DNA of 64,000 bases from Scedosporium boydii (lineage: Eukaryota; Ascomycota; Sordariomycetes; Microascales; Microascaceae): the NCBI GenBank assembly GCA_002221725.1, contig NJFT01000020.1, positions 1-64,000 of the forward strand, read 5' to 3'. Within the stretch, counting starts at the first letter, position 1. The number at the start of each line of letters is the position of its first letter. The notes under the pieces were generated by a model. The model was not told where the DNA came from and did no database searches. It was given only the letters and a program-made list of their open reading frames with translations. Positions 11,592 through 24,300 of this stretch are shown here, piece after piece. The position numbers and the translations under genes were made by a program.

Positions 11592-11962
11592 ATGGACGCC
11601 ACTCCCGGACCGGAGTCGCATCACGCCAACGCTAGTGACAACGACGTCGCAGACGTGATCTACGTCGTTGACCCTCTCAAACGAACGCTTCTATTTCCCT
11701 TTGAGAAAGTGAAAACATGGGAGGTATGTTTTGTTTACTTTTCCAAGCGCAATGCCGACCAGAAAATTGACCGAACCGCTCAGTCCCTCGCGATGCTCAT
11801 TTCCCAATCTTATCCACTGACGCCCGATATGGACGAGTTGCGCGAACAGCTCATCAAGGCCCAATATGACATCCTGGGTCCGGAAAACGCCGTTATTATT
11901 CCTAGAGTGTGGGAGTCTCTGGCCCGACCCGGATTAAAAGTCAACATCGCTCTGTGGCCGGC

Positions 11963-11993
<31 letters not shown>

Positions 11994-14900
11994 CCACCAC
12001 CACCGCCGCCACCAGCCTCAGTACCACCGGCAAACCCACCCCCACCGCCGATGGGGATGGGGGGCGCCTGGGATGGATTGCTTGATTCTGACGACGGCTA
12101 TCTAACTGGTACCAGGGCTCCTCCTGAGCCGCGCTCTGTTCCGCCACCCCCAAAGCCAGCGGCAGGGGTACGCCCAAGAACCCGTCACCCCCCACCCCGA
12201 GCGAGTTCCTTGTCGGGATCAGATTCCCTGGCCTCATTACCGCACGCGCACAACTCTACCGGGCCAAGCAAGAAGGTCCTGTCCTGGGTTACAGGCGGGC
12301 TGAAGCCACAACGAAAAAAGAGAGCGAGAGCTCCCCGGCCCGCATCCACCGTTGGTCCGCGAGCGAAGGAATCCGACCCCGACTCCGAATTAAGGGCCCC
12401 CTTGAGGCCCCCCTTGAGGCATGCCTACTACCACGCCCCAGCTCCAAGTTTCGGTCCACCCAGCGTACCAGGCCTACCAAGGCAGGGGGACCACTTCTTT
12501 CGCCCCCCAAAGATGAGGAGAGAGACATCAGTAGAGTTTCACTTTGCGGATTCAGACACAATACGAAGGCGCGAGCCTGCAATCATTCCCAGCAGCCCGA
12601 GGGCAGAGATCGCGTACGCGCTTGAAAGTAGCTATTCTGAATCCAGTGACTCGGTGGAGATTCGGCGACGTCGATTTCAGCTATCTGATGATTCTACGGA
12701 TTCCGATGAGGATATCCCGGATCCAAGGACGTGTATCTCCACGCGAGCCGCAGCACGGCCTCGGAGGGGCCCGGGTCGTTTCAGCGCTCTGCTTTTGGAA
12801 GATGAGCCTCCTCCAGAGATACTAGAGTTTCGGGAGGCACGCGTTTACAAAGATGAGAGGAGGAATCCGGCAAGTTCTATTGAGCTTGTGGAGTGTCGAC
12901 GGACGGCGAACCATGGCGGGCTACCCACCGCTAGCGAACAAATGAAGTGGATGTAGGTTGTCGCAATACTTGACGTTTGTACTAGAGAGATTCGTGAGCG
13001 CCTTTTACTGACTGCCAACTATCCTCAACCTCTAGCCATGTCTCCCGTGGAACCTTGGACCTTGACGAGCTTGAAGTATGCAGCCTGGAAACCCTCTCGC
13101 CAATGCCACACTTGACTCACTGAATGGATCGAATAGGACATCGCCCTGTCTCATCTTGTAAACCCCGGGGAGGATCAAGATGCCGGACTCGCAATCGAAA
13201 CACTCATAGACACTCTTCGTGAACGGACGTTTGCAAAGCCCGGCGGCGTAATCTTGCGATGCAATATCAAGAACCGAAGTCGAATTGGCCCTGGCCTTCC
13301 AGGGCCCGCCACCTTCATCTCGATACCTTTCTTATATGTCGACGCCCTGACTGCTTCTCCGAATACCCAAGGCAAAGGAGCCTCATCGCCTCCGGGAATG
13401 GCGCGTAGAATTCGCCAGTTCCTTGTTCCCCGTGCCACACCACGCGATGATGCTTCGTGCAGTCCAACTAGATCTCGATACAAAAAGGTAGTGCTTGCGC
13501 CGCGCCGACTCCACGAGACATTTAGTGTTCACGACATATCTATTGAAAGAGACAGGAAACAAGCGTTCAGGATGGTGTCGAGCCAAGGGGCTGAACATGT
13601 GCTTTGGGTTGGATACGTCTGGATATTGGTCGTTGAAGGCCGTAAGTTGTTGATGGCCGTCCCCCGTGAGTCTTTTCCCGAGAAACAAAAAAACTAACAT
13701 GGGAACCAAACTTAAACTAGGGGGCATACTAACCTACGGTTGCCCACAATCGGAGCCGCTACTCCGTCATAATCTTCTTCTTAATGATATTCAAACCTGC
13801 TACAGAAACCCGACCATTGAAGTTCTAGATCTTTCAAAGAAGCTCTTGAAGATCCCGCTGGACTCATGCGACAACTTCTTCGTGCGTTCTTTTTTTCTCC
13901 CCCCTTCCCGTGATGAAACGACCGATTCTCGAGGGAGCTGAGTCGGCTGACTGACAACGATTTTGTTGAAGGTCTTTCGACAACTAGTTGAGGATGAGCA
14001 GTCGAAAACCCGCAGAAACCAGGACTTGTATGCCCTACGACTAGTGGACGATTGCGGAAACGAAATAAATGCATCGACATGGTCGGATTTGTTGCGCCGA
14101 GAAGACTCTCCTTCCTTCAGAATTCGGGTCCGGAGAATCGAACGCGCCAAGAAGCGGAAACTCTCTCGCAGACCATCTCGACAGGCACCCGCGCCTGGAG
14201 TTGGGACGTTCGCCGAAACACCTGCCGAAGGCCAACTTGGAGCGTCTACGATCGCGACGGAAAGCGCCGAGAGCACGCTTGACGATTTGGAGTTGGATGA
14301 CGTTGACATATCATCGAATGTTTTCGTTGCGACAGACAGCAAGAAGGAGTGTAAGTTCTGTCATCCAAAAAATCATTTCTCCAAACAAGTAGAAAACACG
14401 ACAACTAAATAAACTACTTTAGACTCACACCTAGAGCTTCGCGCTTTGGACCCTCGAGTACCCCCGTTTTGTGTCTGGGGCGATGATCCCGAGGAGAAAT
14501 CGCGGACTGGCATACAACCCGCAATACAATCACGAAGTCCCAGCGACGAAGCACGCCGCGAGTGGAGCGCCGCTCTTCTCGCGCGCGTTAAACTCGCCTT
14601 GAAAAAGAGCCAGCCGTTCCTCGTCAGTCAACTGAAGGAAGAGTTTCCACAACTAGACCTAGATCTGGGCAAACCAGCCTCGACGCGGGACCGGCTCCCA
14701 CATGCGAGCCGGTTCTCTGATAGGGCTCAAATCCTGGCAACGGACTTTTGTGCAGCAGCGAGCTCTACACTGGAAGCATTCGTTGACAATGACCCCACGG
14801 CCTTCCCGATCCTTAAACACTATCTTAACTCCCTCTCAAGACTTCTTCGGGTAAGGCCAGAGCGTGCCACCAGACGATGCTCAAGAACTCCGAAAACTAA

Positions 14901-16419
14901 CTGCATCTTAGACATCGGTCAATTCACCTGATACACCTAACAACTCCCAAAAATGTCTGTTGCGCCAGGATTTATTCCGTATTCTCGGTCCGGAATATTC
15001 CAAGGGCCCGTTGAACCTCGACTCCTGCACTCGCTGCAACCGCAGGCGAATCTACGAGTCCGAAGAAGGCGCTTTCAAACACCTACAGAAGAGACACGCC
15101 TTAAAATCAACACCCGAAGAGAAGGTCCGGTCCTGCATCGTCACTCTTTCCGAGGCTGCATCCTCGGCTCTTGAGGCCGAGTATGTGGCGACTCTCGATC
15201 TCTTCCGCGACACTATGGCTCGACTGTCCGAGCTCTGCTGCGAGATGCAAAAGGGCATGGTAGTAGACGGCGTCTTTCACGATCCGATCCAGGGTGTGCC
15301 AAGCGACCTTTTCGCAGCTCTCGAGTTGATATTCGTATATGTTCTTGCGCTTCCTCTACTGTTTGATGAAATTGAGAAGCATTACGTAGTAGGGATCTCG
15401 AAACCCGAGACGGAGTTCCTCGAGATGCCGTGGAATATCAGGTATAAGCGTGTAGTGATAGAGCGGGTCGGCTTGGCGGCGCGAGGCTTCATCAAGGACG
15501 CCGAGCGCTCCCTTCGACTCGCCCGGGACTTGAAACCCATAGACTATGGTATTCGGTACTTTGAGCCAGTTTCATTGGGAACTCTCGCCTCTCAGATGAT
15601 TTCGAACCTTTCGCAGGATATCGTCTACAATGGTATGACTGTCTGCGATATATACGAGGCGTGTTGTGAGAACTGGGTAGGTATTTATCTCATGAGCCTA
15701 GGTGTTTGTGAGATTATCTCCGTGTCAAGTTTTCTTTGTTAACGATATCGCAGAGTTCCGAAGTACTCAACCACGCGAGAAAACTTCAAGTGCCAGCCAT
15801 CGGGGCCTTCACAGACGAAGTCCGGAAGCTCAAGGCCATCTCCGAGTGGCAATCCCAGCTCTGCGAAGATCTAATCAGCCTCCCGGGCTTCATACCACCG
15901 CCCAACGACTACCGCCGCCGCGGAGGCAACGGCATCTCCGGCAACCCCTACAACATTCAGCGAAACATGATGAAAAGGACAAAAGCCCAACTGGAATACC
16001 AGATCGAGTTATTTGATGCTACGCTCGAGAGGTCTGCCGATCTGGTGGATAGCGTGCGGGATTTGACGAACATCATGCGGGACGAGGATAATCGGGCCAT
16101 TCTTCTCTTTACGCTCATCACTGTTATTTTCTTGCCGTTGAGCTTCGTGGCTTCGTATTTGAGCATGAGCGATGGTCCGTCGAGCGAGGATTGGGATGCC
16201 GTTCAGGGACTGTTCTGGAAGACGGCTGGGCCTTTGGCAGCGGGGATTGGGCTGGTTTGCTTGGTTGTATCTTGGCGCGGAAGTACGGTGCAGACTGCAA
16301 TAGAACGGCTTAGGGCAACGCTATTCGGAGGGAGGCAGGGGCAGGAGAAAGGTGATGAGGAAGAAAAGGAGATAAACGAGATTGAAGAAACAACGGTGAA
16401 GGGCGACAGGCGGGTCTGA
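11592..16419 (+). CDS. CorA-like membrane protein with N-terminal ubiquitin-like domain
   Basis: Nine exons were fitted by phase: 11592-11723, 11784-12952, 13036-13075, 13137-13665 (or 13641), 13721-13881, 13972-14350, 14423-14850, 14912-15676 and 15754-16419; about 1,420 aa. The N-terminus is a fungal ubiquitin-like fold: LLFPFEKVKTWE, then SLAMLISQSY after a 60-nt intron, then YDILGPENAVIIPRVWE. A poly-Ala/poly-Pro linker and long disordered region follow. In exon 8 there is a C-x2-C...H-x4-H finger-like segment (CTRCNRRR ... FKHLQKRH). The last exon carries a long helix and two membrane segments (AILLFTLITVIFLPLSFVAS and AAGIGLVCLVVSW), the layout of CorA-like Mg transporter C-termini. The GMN signature of true CorA is not obvious (YLSMSDG instead), so ion transport is unproven. 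These multidomain proteins are widespread and uncharacterised in ascomycetes. Confidence 0.82.
11965..12015 (+). repeat. CAG/CAC/CCG triplet tract in coding sequence
   Basis: A run of about nine CAG units passes into CAC and CCG triplets. It is read as poly-Ala followed by poly-Pro in the linker of the CorA-like protein. Length polymorphism between strains would be expected because the tract is almost pure triplet. Confidence 0.85.
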
Positions 16420-16659
16420 ATAAGAGCTGTTCGCCTTTTCATACCTCAGGTATACATGATCTTTCACCCGAACCCGCTCGGAGGCAAGGCGAGGAAATAT
16501 ACTTCAGCAATATTCAAATCGAGAGTCAAACATCTTCCATTTCACTAAGCTCGTGGAGCCACCACTACGGCTGGGGGCCAACAGCCCTCATATCGCCAGG
16601 ATTGATCGGAGCAGCTAACTGACGAGCCAATAACCAAGCCCAATCCCAGAAATCAGCAC

Positions 16660-18114
16660 TTATTTCCTTCCGTCCGGGTGCTTGTCAGGAAGAGGCCCCT
16701 TGTATTGAGTCGGATCGTGGCCATCATCCCACCACTTCTTCAGAGCCTGCTTGGTAGGATCCTTCTCCTTCCACGTGTTCGCATCACTGTCGTCCAATTT
16801 CTTCAGGGCATCGTAGACAGAGTCGAAATTTACTCCCTTGAGCCCCTACACACGTTGTCAGATAAAAAGGGAGGAGAAAAAGACACCTGCTTCGCTGGAT
16901 GGCCAACTCCTTGTCGATGGAGCATCACGTACCTTCTTGAGGTCATCACAGGTTTCGTCGACGACGTCCTCAATATCGGCCTTCTTCTTCATCTTCAGCA
17001 CCAGGACATACAGGGAGGAAATGTACTGCGCATAAACTTCTCCCATGAGAGAGACAGCCTGGGCGCTGAAGCGGCGGTATGAAAGGTCGTTGATTGCCCT
17101 AGTGCAAAGACGGTCAGAGGTGATTGTTGAAGGAAAAGTAGGGGGTGATGGGAAACAAGGGGCAGAGGGTTCCCGGTAATGGGTCACGGCGGGAACATAC
17201 GCTTCAAGTTGTTCGCGTTGCTCAGCTCCTTTAAAGGCCGCGATAATCAGGATGATGCCGTCGATGAAGACGCCCAGGACTGTAAGGACCGTTCCTGCGA
17301 CCTTGACAACACTCAGGCACTTCAATGCTACCTCACCCAACTCAACGTCGGATGAGATGGACTTGATAACGGCGGAGCCCAACTTGATAAGCTTCTGGGC
17401 CAATTCGATATCTATCCCGCGTGCCAAGTTTACCCAATGGTTAGCACCGATCTTTTTCATCTCCTTCATCTCAAGTCGTGTTTATATTGTTTCATGCGGC
17501 AAATATTACCTGTGGTGAGAACAGCCAATGCTCGGACAATGCATTCCAACGCCGCGGCGACCTTGCCACTGGTGACAAACTCGATCAACTTGGCTAGTGA
17601 GCACGCCCATGATGGTCAGTCAGTCCGCTATCACGAAGAGCACATCGCAAGGCGGGATAGATTGTGTATCTTTCACTCACCAGTACTGGCCACACCCCCC
17701 GAGACGGTGAGGACCAGCCCGACGATATCTATGACCTGCGTATCATCCGCCACATCTTTCTCATAGTGCTTGACTAGGTCCACGTAGTGCTTCTTGACTT
17801 CTTCGGGCAAGCTGTCCATCAACTTTTTCTTCAACTGATCAAGCGATTGCAATCCGTGAGCTTGGAGAACATCTGGAATCTTGCTTTCGATGACCTTGAG
17901 CTGGTCTGAGACGGTGGCCTTGGAGAGTCTAGCGTCGTTTTGAATGGTGGAGATTTGGGCGACGAGCTGTTTGACTCGGCTGCCCCGGTTTTTGTTGTCT
18001 AGAGAGTAGAGACATACGGTTAGGGACGCGGCCGAAAACGGAGCCTAGTGGGTGTTGGATTTTGTGTTGATCCTTATTGATATACGTACCAGGGTAGAGG
18101 AGATCGACGGACAT
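16660..18114 (-). CDS. Helical protein with glycine-rich hydrophobic core (paralogue A)
   Basis: Six exons fit by phase: 18114-18090, 17998-17681, 17593-17510, 17411-17201, 17098-16933 and 16845-16660, giving 329 aa. Exon 1 encodes only eight residues plus one base. The protein starts MSVDLLYPDNKNRGSRVKQL, continues as a long amphipathic helical region, has a first apolar segment (DIVGLVLTVSGGVAST), a second stronger one (VAGTVLTVLGVFIDGIILII), a helical domain and a charged C-terminus. No signal peptide or known catalytic motif is seen. It is a diverged paralogue of the gene at 19723-21076: both share the YPDN/FPDN start with basic residues, the long helix, the glycine-rich apolar core ending in a V/I-DG motif, and the following REQLEAAINDL-like helix. 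The fold resembles alpha-helical membrane-inserting proteins, which is an inference only. Confidence 0.78.
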
Positions 18115-19722
18115 GGTGGATACTGGGTAAGAATCTTGGAAAAATTTGGTGCAGAAGGACGATTGCGAACTGTGGGCGAACTGGGTATGATGCCTAACTT
18201 GAGTTGGAGATGTTGCATTTATCTCCTCTTGCGGTTGGGGAATTCTCAGCCCTTATATGCTCGCGATCAGAAAGATCGACTTACGCCCACCTTCTAACGA
18301 CGAGGCCCTTCACGTTCGTCCCGGGTTGGGGACATTGTCAAGTGCGGAGGTTGGGTGAAGCAGCACATCCGCTAAACCATAAGTTCCGTAAGGAAGATGT
18401 CCGAAGGGGGCCTTGAAGAACGGAAATTCCCAGTAGAAGGATGAAGATCTCGACATGCTGCGACGTATCGTCCCATCAATGCTTGTCCAGCTGAATCGGA
18501 AGACCCGGATAGAGGGTCATGGATATTTCGGGTTCGATGTGCACAAGAGAGGCTGGCTGAGAACACCTGAATGCAAGTCGATTGTTACTAAATCTTCATG
18601 AACCTGCATGGTGGCTGCATATATTCGCATGCGGACGGGCCCGCACACGGCCGCTCCCCCGAGAGCACTCGACGGATGTCACCGCCTCAATAGGATTTGT
18701 AGATTAACTCCACCGTGCTTTCCCCTCCGTATCCCTTACGAGTCCAATGAGCTACCTACTTAGCTTCCACAGCTATAAGTAATCTGGAATGGTCAGATTG
18801 ATTATCGATAGGACGGTTCGCAAGCGGCCTAGCCTAAAGCCCCTCAGCACCTAGTTATGCGATAAACACTTCTTGGCTTGCAGACATCCCTATGACGCAA
18901 GGAGTTGCTTCTCCAATGACGGCTCAATATCACATCTCGGGCCACATCATCACCGCTTTTGGGAGTGTCGCGAAGCGCCGTCCCCCAATATTTATCCACT
19001 TAGCAGAGATTTTATCCCTAAACCCGAGACTGCACGTGGGCCAGGCTGTTGTCTCGGAGCTCCAGGTTTTGCCATCGATACATGCCTATGCAAGCAGCGT
19101 GGCAAGCAATACAGGCAAACCCCACCCGCAACAGTTGGGCCCGGCCTATCATTTCTTCAGCAAACCATCTCCGTGCATGGAAGCTGAAGTCTCCATCCTC
19201 CCGAGCAGCGCTTCGTAGTGGAGGCTGATAATCCGACCAGACCCTCTTTGCGTTGTGGTTGGGAACAAAAGAGCCACGTCTGCAGCATTGTGCGATGGTG
19301 ATGACCTACGTAGCGACCGGTCTATCAGGCAGTCATGAATGGAGACCGAACCACTGCCCCCTCTTCGGCCCCGATTCGGTGCTAAGATTCAAGACCTCGA
19401 AGCAGAAAGGGAGGCGGGGTTTGCGTAGAGTTATGCACTGTTGCCAAGGATTAACGTAAGAAAATACAAGTTCCGCAGTCTGGGAGAGGGGGGTAGCCAA
19501 AATGAAGCGAAAGTTGTAAGCCACAGGTTGGCTTCTCTTCGCTTCAACCCATTTCTCTTCGACGTGGATTCCCATTTAGAGGTGCCATCATACTCGTAAA
19601 CGTCCCTGAGGGCCATTTCTACAAATCACCATCAGTGGCAAAACACTTCCGCACCTAAGCACCTAATCCGCCCAAACCTAGTTCATCTCATTAACCCTTC
19701 TTACGTTTCGACTGTCACCACC
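18115..19722. other. Intergenic between divergent paralogues
   Basis: About 1.6 kb separating the starts of the two paralogues. Open frames at 18873-19218 show no family features. The region probably contains both promoters; no repeated box was picked out by eye. Confidence 0.5.
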
Positions 19723-21076
19723 ATGGGAAATACTGTCAGTGACATCGCTTTCCCTGACAATCCCAAACGCCGCAAGCGTGCAGAAGGCCTACGGCAGGAC
19801 ATTCTACAATTTGTGCAAGACTTTGAAAGGGAGAAGTCCAAGAAGTTAGTGACACATTTCTTAAACGATATTCACCTCCTGTGGTCCTTTCTGTGTCAGT
19901 TACTAATCAGAAGATTGTGTTCGCAGAGAAGAAGTATTCAATCAACTCAAGACAGAGTTGGATGCCGTCCTATCCAAGTTTGGCGTGAATACGCGAGATG
20001 AACTTGACGAGTACATTCGTAAGAACATGAAGAATGACGCGGACCTCAAGGCCTATGATAAATTAAGAGAGAGGTACGTGATGATACTCTGTCAGTGACG
20101 CATTGCAAACTCATTATCGAGCATACATACTGAAGATGACGTTCCTGGTAGTATGGACAAGAGCGATCATGCCGCAACCCTGATCGTGGACATTCTAGGT
20201 CTGGTGGGCGTTGGCACGCTAGTTATCGCCGGGGCCGCCGTTCTTTTGGGAATAGTTAGTTTTGCAGCTGCTCTCGGTGCTCTCGAACTCGTTGCTGGGT
20301 TCGCTGCGGCGGCGGCTCTGGTGGTAGCTATCATCAGCATTGTTGATGGTGCTATTCAACGACAGGCAAGTTTCAGTCCTATCTAGTCATGTTACGACAC
20401 CTAGCTAATCTTGCGTCCCTTAACCTCAGAAACTTAGAGATTCCATTCATACAATGCTCAGCAAGCGAGCTGAGGCATTCCAATGTGTGCAACGGATGAG
20501 GATCCTCAACTCGTGGGCCTTGTCAATCGGTTAGTGATTTACTAGTATATCGTATTGAACGCTACATGTCCGTATTAACTCTCTCTAGTGAACGACCTGA
20601 AAAAAGGCAAGTCCTTTGAGCAGCTCAAGGACCTACTGGAGGAAGGCCTCAAAGAGCCATGGGATCAGTGTTCTCTCGGATATTGCCAGGAGAAACTCCG
20701 AGAGATCGACGTGCAGAGCGGTGTCTGGATGGATGAAGACGGCGGCCCATCCTACTACTCTTCTGTTTCTTCCCGGAAACTATCGGAGCCCATTGATGTC
20801 GAGGGCAAGGTCGTGCGTGCGAAGCTCAGCTTTACACCTCTCGACACGGGGGTGTGTCAGTCGGTGACGCTGACGTTCCGCGGAGCTATCTCTCGTACCG
20901 TCTGCATTGCGACGTCGGGACATGATACTTGGTTCCTCAGTGGCAACCCAGTCGAGAAGCTCTCTGAACTGGAGGAGGAACGATACGAGCTCGAGCGCGT
21001 TCCGGAAGGCAGGACGAACACAAATGAAGTATTCCATGCGTGTTTCCTCAAGGTGGACAGCCTGACGTTCGTTTAG
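19723..21076 (+). CDS. Helical protein with glycine-rich core and beta-rich C-terminus (paralogue B)
   Basis: Five exons: 19723-19844, 19927-20073, 20122-20365 (an alternative acceptor gives 20152), 20430-20529 and 20589-21076; about 366 aa (356 with the alternative). The intron after 20365 has a GC donor (GCAAGT), a known minor class. The protein starts MGNTVSDIAFPDNPKRRKRA, has a charged coiled-coil-like helix, then a long apolar glycine/alanine core (LIVDILGLVGVGTLVIAGAA and GALELVAGFAAAAALVVAII, ending SIVDGAIQRQ). A helix equivalent to that of paralogue A follows. Unlike A, it ends in about 150 residues rich in alternating polar/apolar strands (KLSFTPLDTGVCQSVTLTFR, CIATSGHDTWFLSG), likely a beta domain. 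The architecture, helical hairpin plus beta domain, suggests a membrane-acting protein; no enzyme motif is seen. Confidence 0.8.
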
Positions 21077-21376
21077 ATGTCCGTCTTGGCGTTTGGCTCT
21101 TGCCATTATATTCATCTTCCTTTAGTTTAGATAACAATAGAAAAGGCATTCGGGCCCTCTGATGCCGTCTAGGGTTGTCGCAAGAGTCGTTTCAATCCGC
21201 CAATCCAGGCTCTCGTGCCTTAAATCACAGGAGTGAAGGGACTTCGCCGTACGATAAGGGTGAACATATTTCCGATGTCTCAAATTCCTTCTAGTATAAA
21301 AACTAATCTGCCAAATCGAGCAATTGTTGTGTCGCCCTGAATGCAGGGGGCGTAGCTAAAATAACCCCTTTCCGTT

Positions 21377-24300
21377 TTGGGTATGATTATTGCCAGCCCG
21401 AGTCACGCCGTGACTTCAGCCGCATCGTCGAGGACTCGAGACAGGAGACAGAGAAAATGCGATTACTGTTGGCTCTTGAACCTCGTCCCCGAGTCCCTGA
21501 CGCTCCAAAAAGCCCTCAAACCACCCTTCAAGGTCAGGGACAAAAATATGTCGTCGCCTCCTAACCGATCGCTGCAGTTCATCGGCGAAGAATTCCTCGC
21601 GACCATCGCCAAACCACGTCTCCGTCGATACTTCGGCCTCCTCGCATTCCAGTTCGTAACCTGGAAAGGGTTGATTTCCATCCTCGGCCCGCTTTCTCGA
21701 TTCACCGAACTCATCATCTTTGCAGCATGCGTCGGCTTAGTCCTACTCTTTCACCCTTGGCTGGGCGGCGTCGCCCTCGCCGCATGCCGGGAGGCGCTGA
21801 TGGACGGTCCCCTCAATAATCCTGATGCGGCTTTCTTGTTCGAGAACATGGACGCCGTCCTCGGCTACTTCGTCCCTCTGATCTTGATGTTAGCTCATCA
21901 GCTTCTACGTGGTTACTACAAGAGGTTGGGTCTCCTGGCGTTCCAATATTTCTACGTTAAATCGATCCAGTATCTATGGCCTTATCCCGTCACGCGCTTC
22001 TTTGTCGCCAAATTTATCCTCCTCGGGATTTGGTTCTGGTGGCCATGGATACTCAACTGGGGATTACTGGTTTTGATGCAGGGAATTAAGACTGCCTGGC
22101 CGCTGGTAAACGAGGTGAGACCTGCCGCTATAAGACGCGTCTTGATGGAAAAGGGCAGCAGTCCCCCAGAATCTACTCTGCCCAGGTATGCCTACAACAA
22201 GCTCGCGGGCAGAGAAATCCGGCTCCTACATCTACGGCCGTTTTTCGGTTACGGCGTGTGGTGCTCTCTCGAGGTTCACGACCTGGACTCGGCGCCCCCG
22301 TTCGAGGCAATCTCCTACCGCTGGGGCTCGGGCGATTTAACGCATCTCATCCGCATCTCCGGATGTCTCCTCCCCATACAAAAAAGCGCGTTCGACGTTC
22401 TTTCCAGTCGTATCTCGTTATGGTGGCCTCGGCACATCTGGATAGACGCCATCTGCATAAACCAGGACGACACCTCAGAGAAGAACGTGCAGGTGAACCT
22501 CATGAGAGACATCTATAGCACCGCAGCCCGCACGGTAGCTTGGCTCGGCCACACGCCAGATGCCCGCGACGTCGCGCGCCTCATCCCCCAGCCCCTCGAC
22601 GTGAATATCAAAGCTCAAAACGCGCCCGGGTTGGAAGGCACGAGATCGACCAAGCCTCCAAAGTACGCGACCGAGAACGAAAAGATGTGGGGCTCGCTCG
22701 ATCGCATGCTGAGCATGGAGTACTGGGAACGCGTCTGGATAATCCAGGAGGTGGCCGTGTCGAAGCAGATCGACATCTGGTATGGGGGGCTCTGGTTCGA
22801 CTGGAAGACTTTTTCGGCAGTCGTTGTGTCGTTGGATACCACCAGCGACGGCACGCTGCAGAAGCTAGATCGCGAATACGGGATGTCGACACCTCCGTTC
22901 TGGGGGATCAGGAAACTCAGAGCCCTGGCTGGTATGAGGGAACGATACAGCGATGGACGACTGTGGAGTTTGGCCAGGGTCATCGCAAACTTTGCAGCCT
23001 TTCAAGCTACTGACGATAGGGACCGTGTCTTTGCCATCAAGGGCGTGTCCACCGCGATGAATGAGAGGGATATTGCGACAGATTATGGCCAGAGCAAAAC
23101 AGCTCTCGCCGTCTTCGAGGAGGCGGTTCGGTTTTCTTTGGTAAACGGCCCGCTAAAGGATCGCTTCCTACTCCTTGCCTTAGCGGGAATATCCCGGACG
23201 AAGGACGAGGTCGGCGAGTGGCCTTCGTGGATACCACACTTGGGCCAGTTACCGAAACATCTATCAACCGCTCCGTCCGCAATACTCTCGGATTACGCGC
23301 CGTATGAGGCGAGCGGAAATTCCAACATACAAGTTAAAAGCCCACAAGGGCGTGGCGATAGTAGCCACCTCATTATCCGAGCCAGTATCATCGATTCCAT
23401 TGCTCACATCACAAAGCTAGAGCCCTCACCCATCGATTTCTCTACAATTTTCCAGCACCTTGGGTCAGAGGAACAACGCAATGGATCGCGACGTGCTCTT
23501 GGGACGGTAGAGAGATACAAAGAAGCACTCGCGCTCGCGGAATCCTGCTGCGAGGAAACCTATTTCAACGGGCAGTCTCGCTGGGAAGCGTTTTGGAGAA
23601 CACAGCTGTGCAACGTGTCTTCCCCAGACCGCTATCCTGCCGAGGAGTCTTTCGGAGAGGCCTACAGCACGCATATGCGGGAGCTCGAGGACGTCCATTC
23701 GGCTGCTTTGAACGGAACACCGACCGCACGATCGCAGAAGATAGCGGGTATCGTCGAAAATGCCCCGCCAGGTTCGCCGGAGGATGTTTTGTCGTCCCTG
23801 GACCGGCTTGTTCTCGATCCGGACTTTGGCTCGGTGCACGACTACCTAACAGTCGACATGCTGAAGGATCGCTTTGTGTTGTTGGAAGAGTACCTCCGCC
23901 TCGTCTCCATGCCGAAACAGACGGCTGACGACCTCCGCTACATCTTCCGTCAACTAGACCAAGTGATCCGGGGAGGCGGAGTGTCTACACTTTCCGACTT
24001 CCAACTTCCACCGCAACCGCGACTCGAAGGGGCAATCTCACAGCTCCTAGGTCCGGATATAGACCCATCGGAACCGCCGGAACTGCTTAAACGAAAATTC
24101 TGGACAATGATGGCTCTCCAGTTCTCGCTCATGCCCAGGCGGCTCGACGATGAGCAAATCGCTGCCTACCAGTCTTACATAGATGACCACATCCGTGCGG
24201 CGGACACGACATTTTCAGACAGGCTTTCGCTCCTTCTCGGCGCTACGACGTTCAAGATGCAGTTTGCCATCACGAGTGAGAAATATATGGCTCTTGTGCC

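Noticed and set aside
22540..23013. Open frames overlapping the HET gene on both strands
   Set aside because: They lie inside the HET coding frame with conserved motifs and have biased Arg/Pro composition typical of shadow frames.
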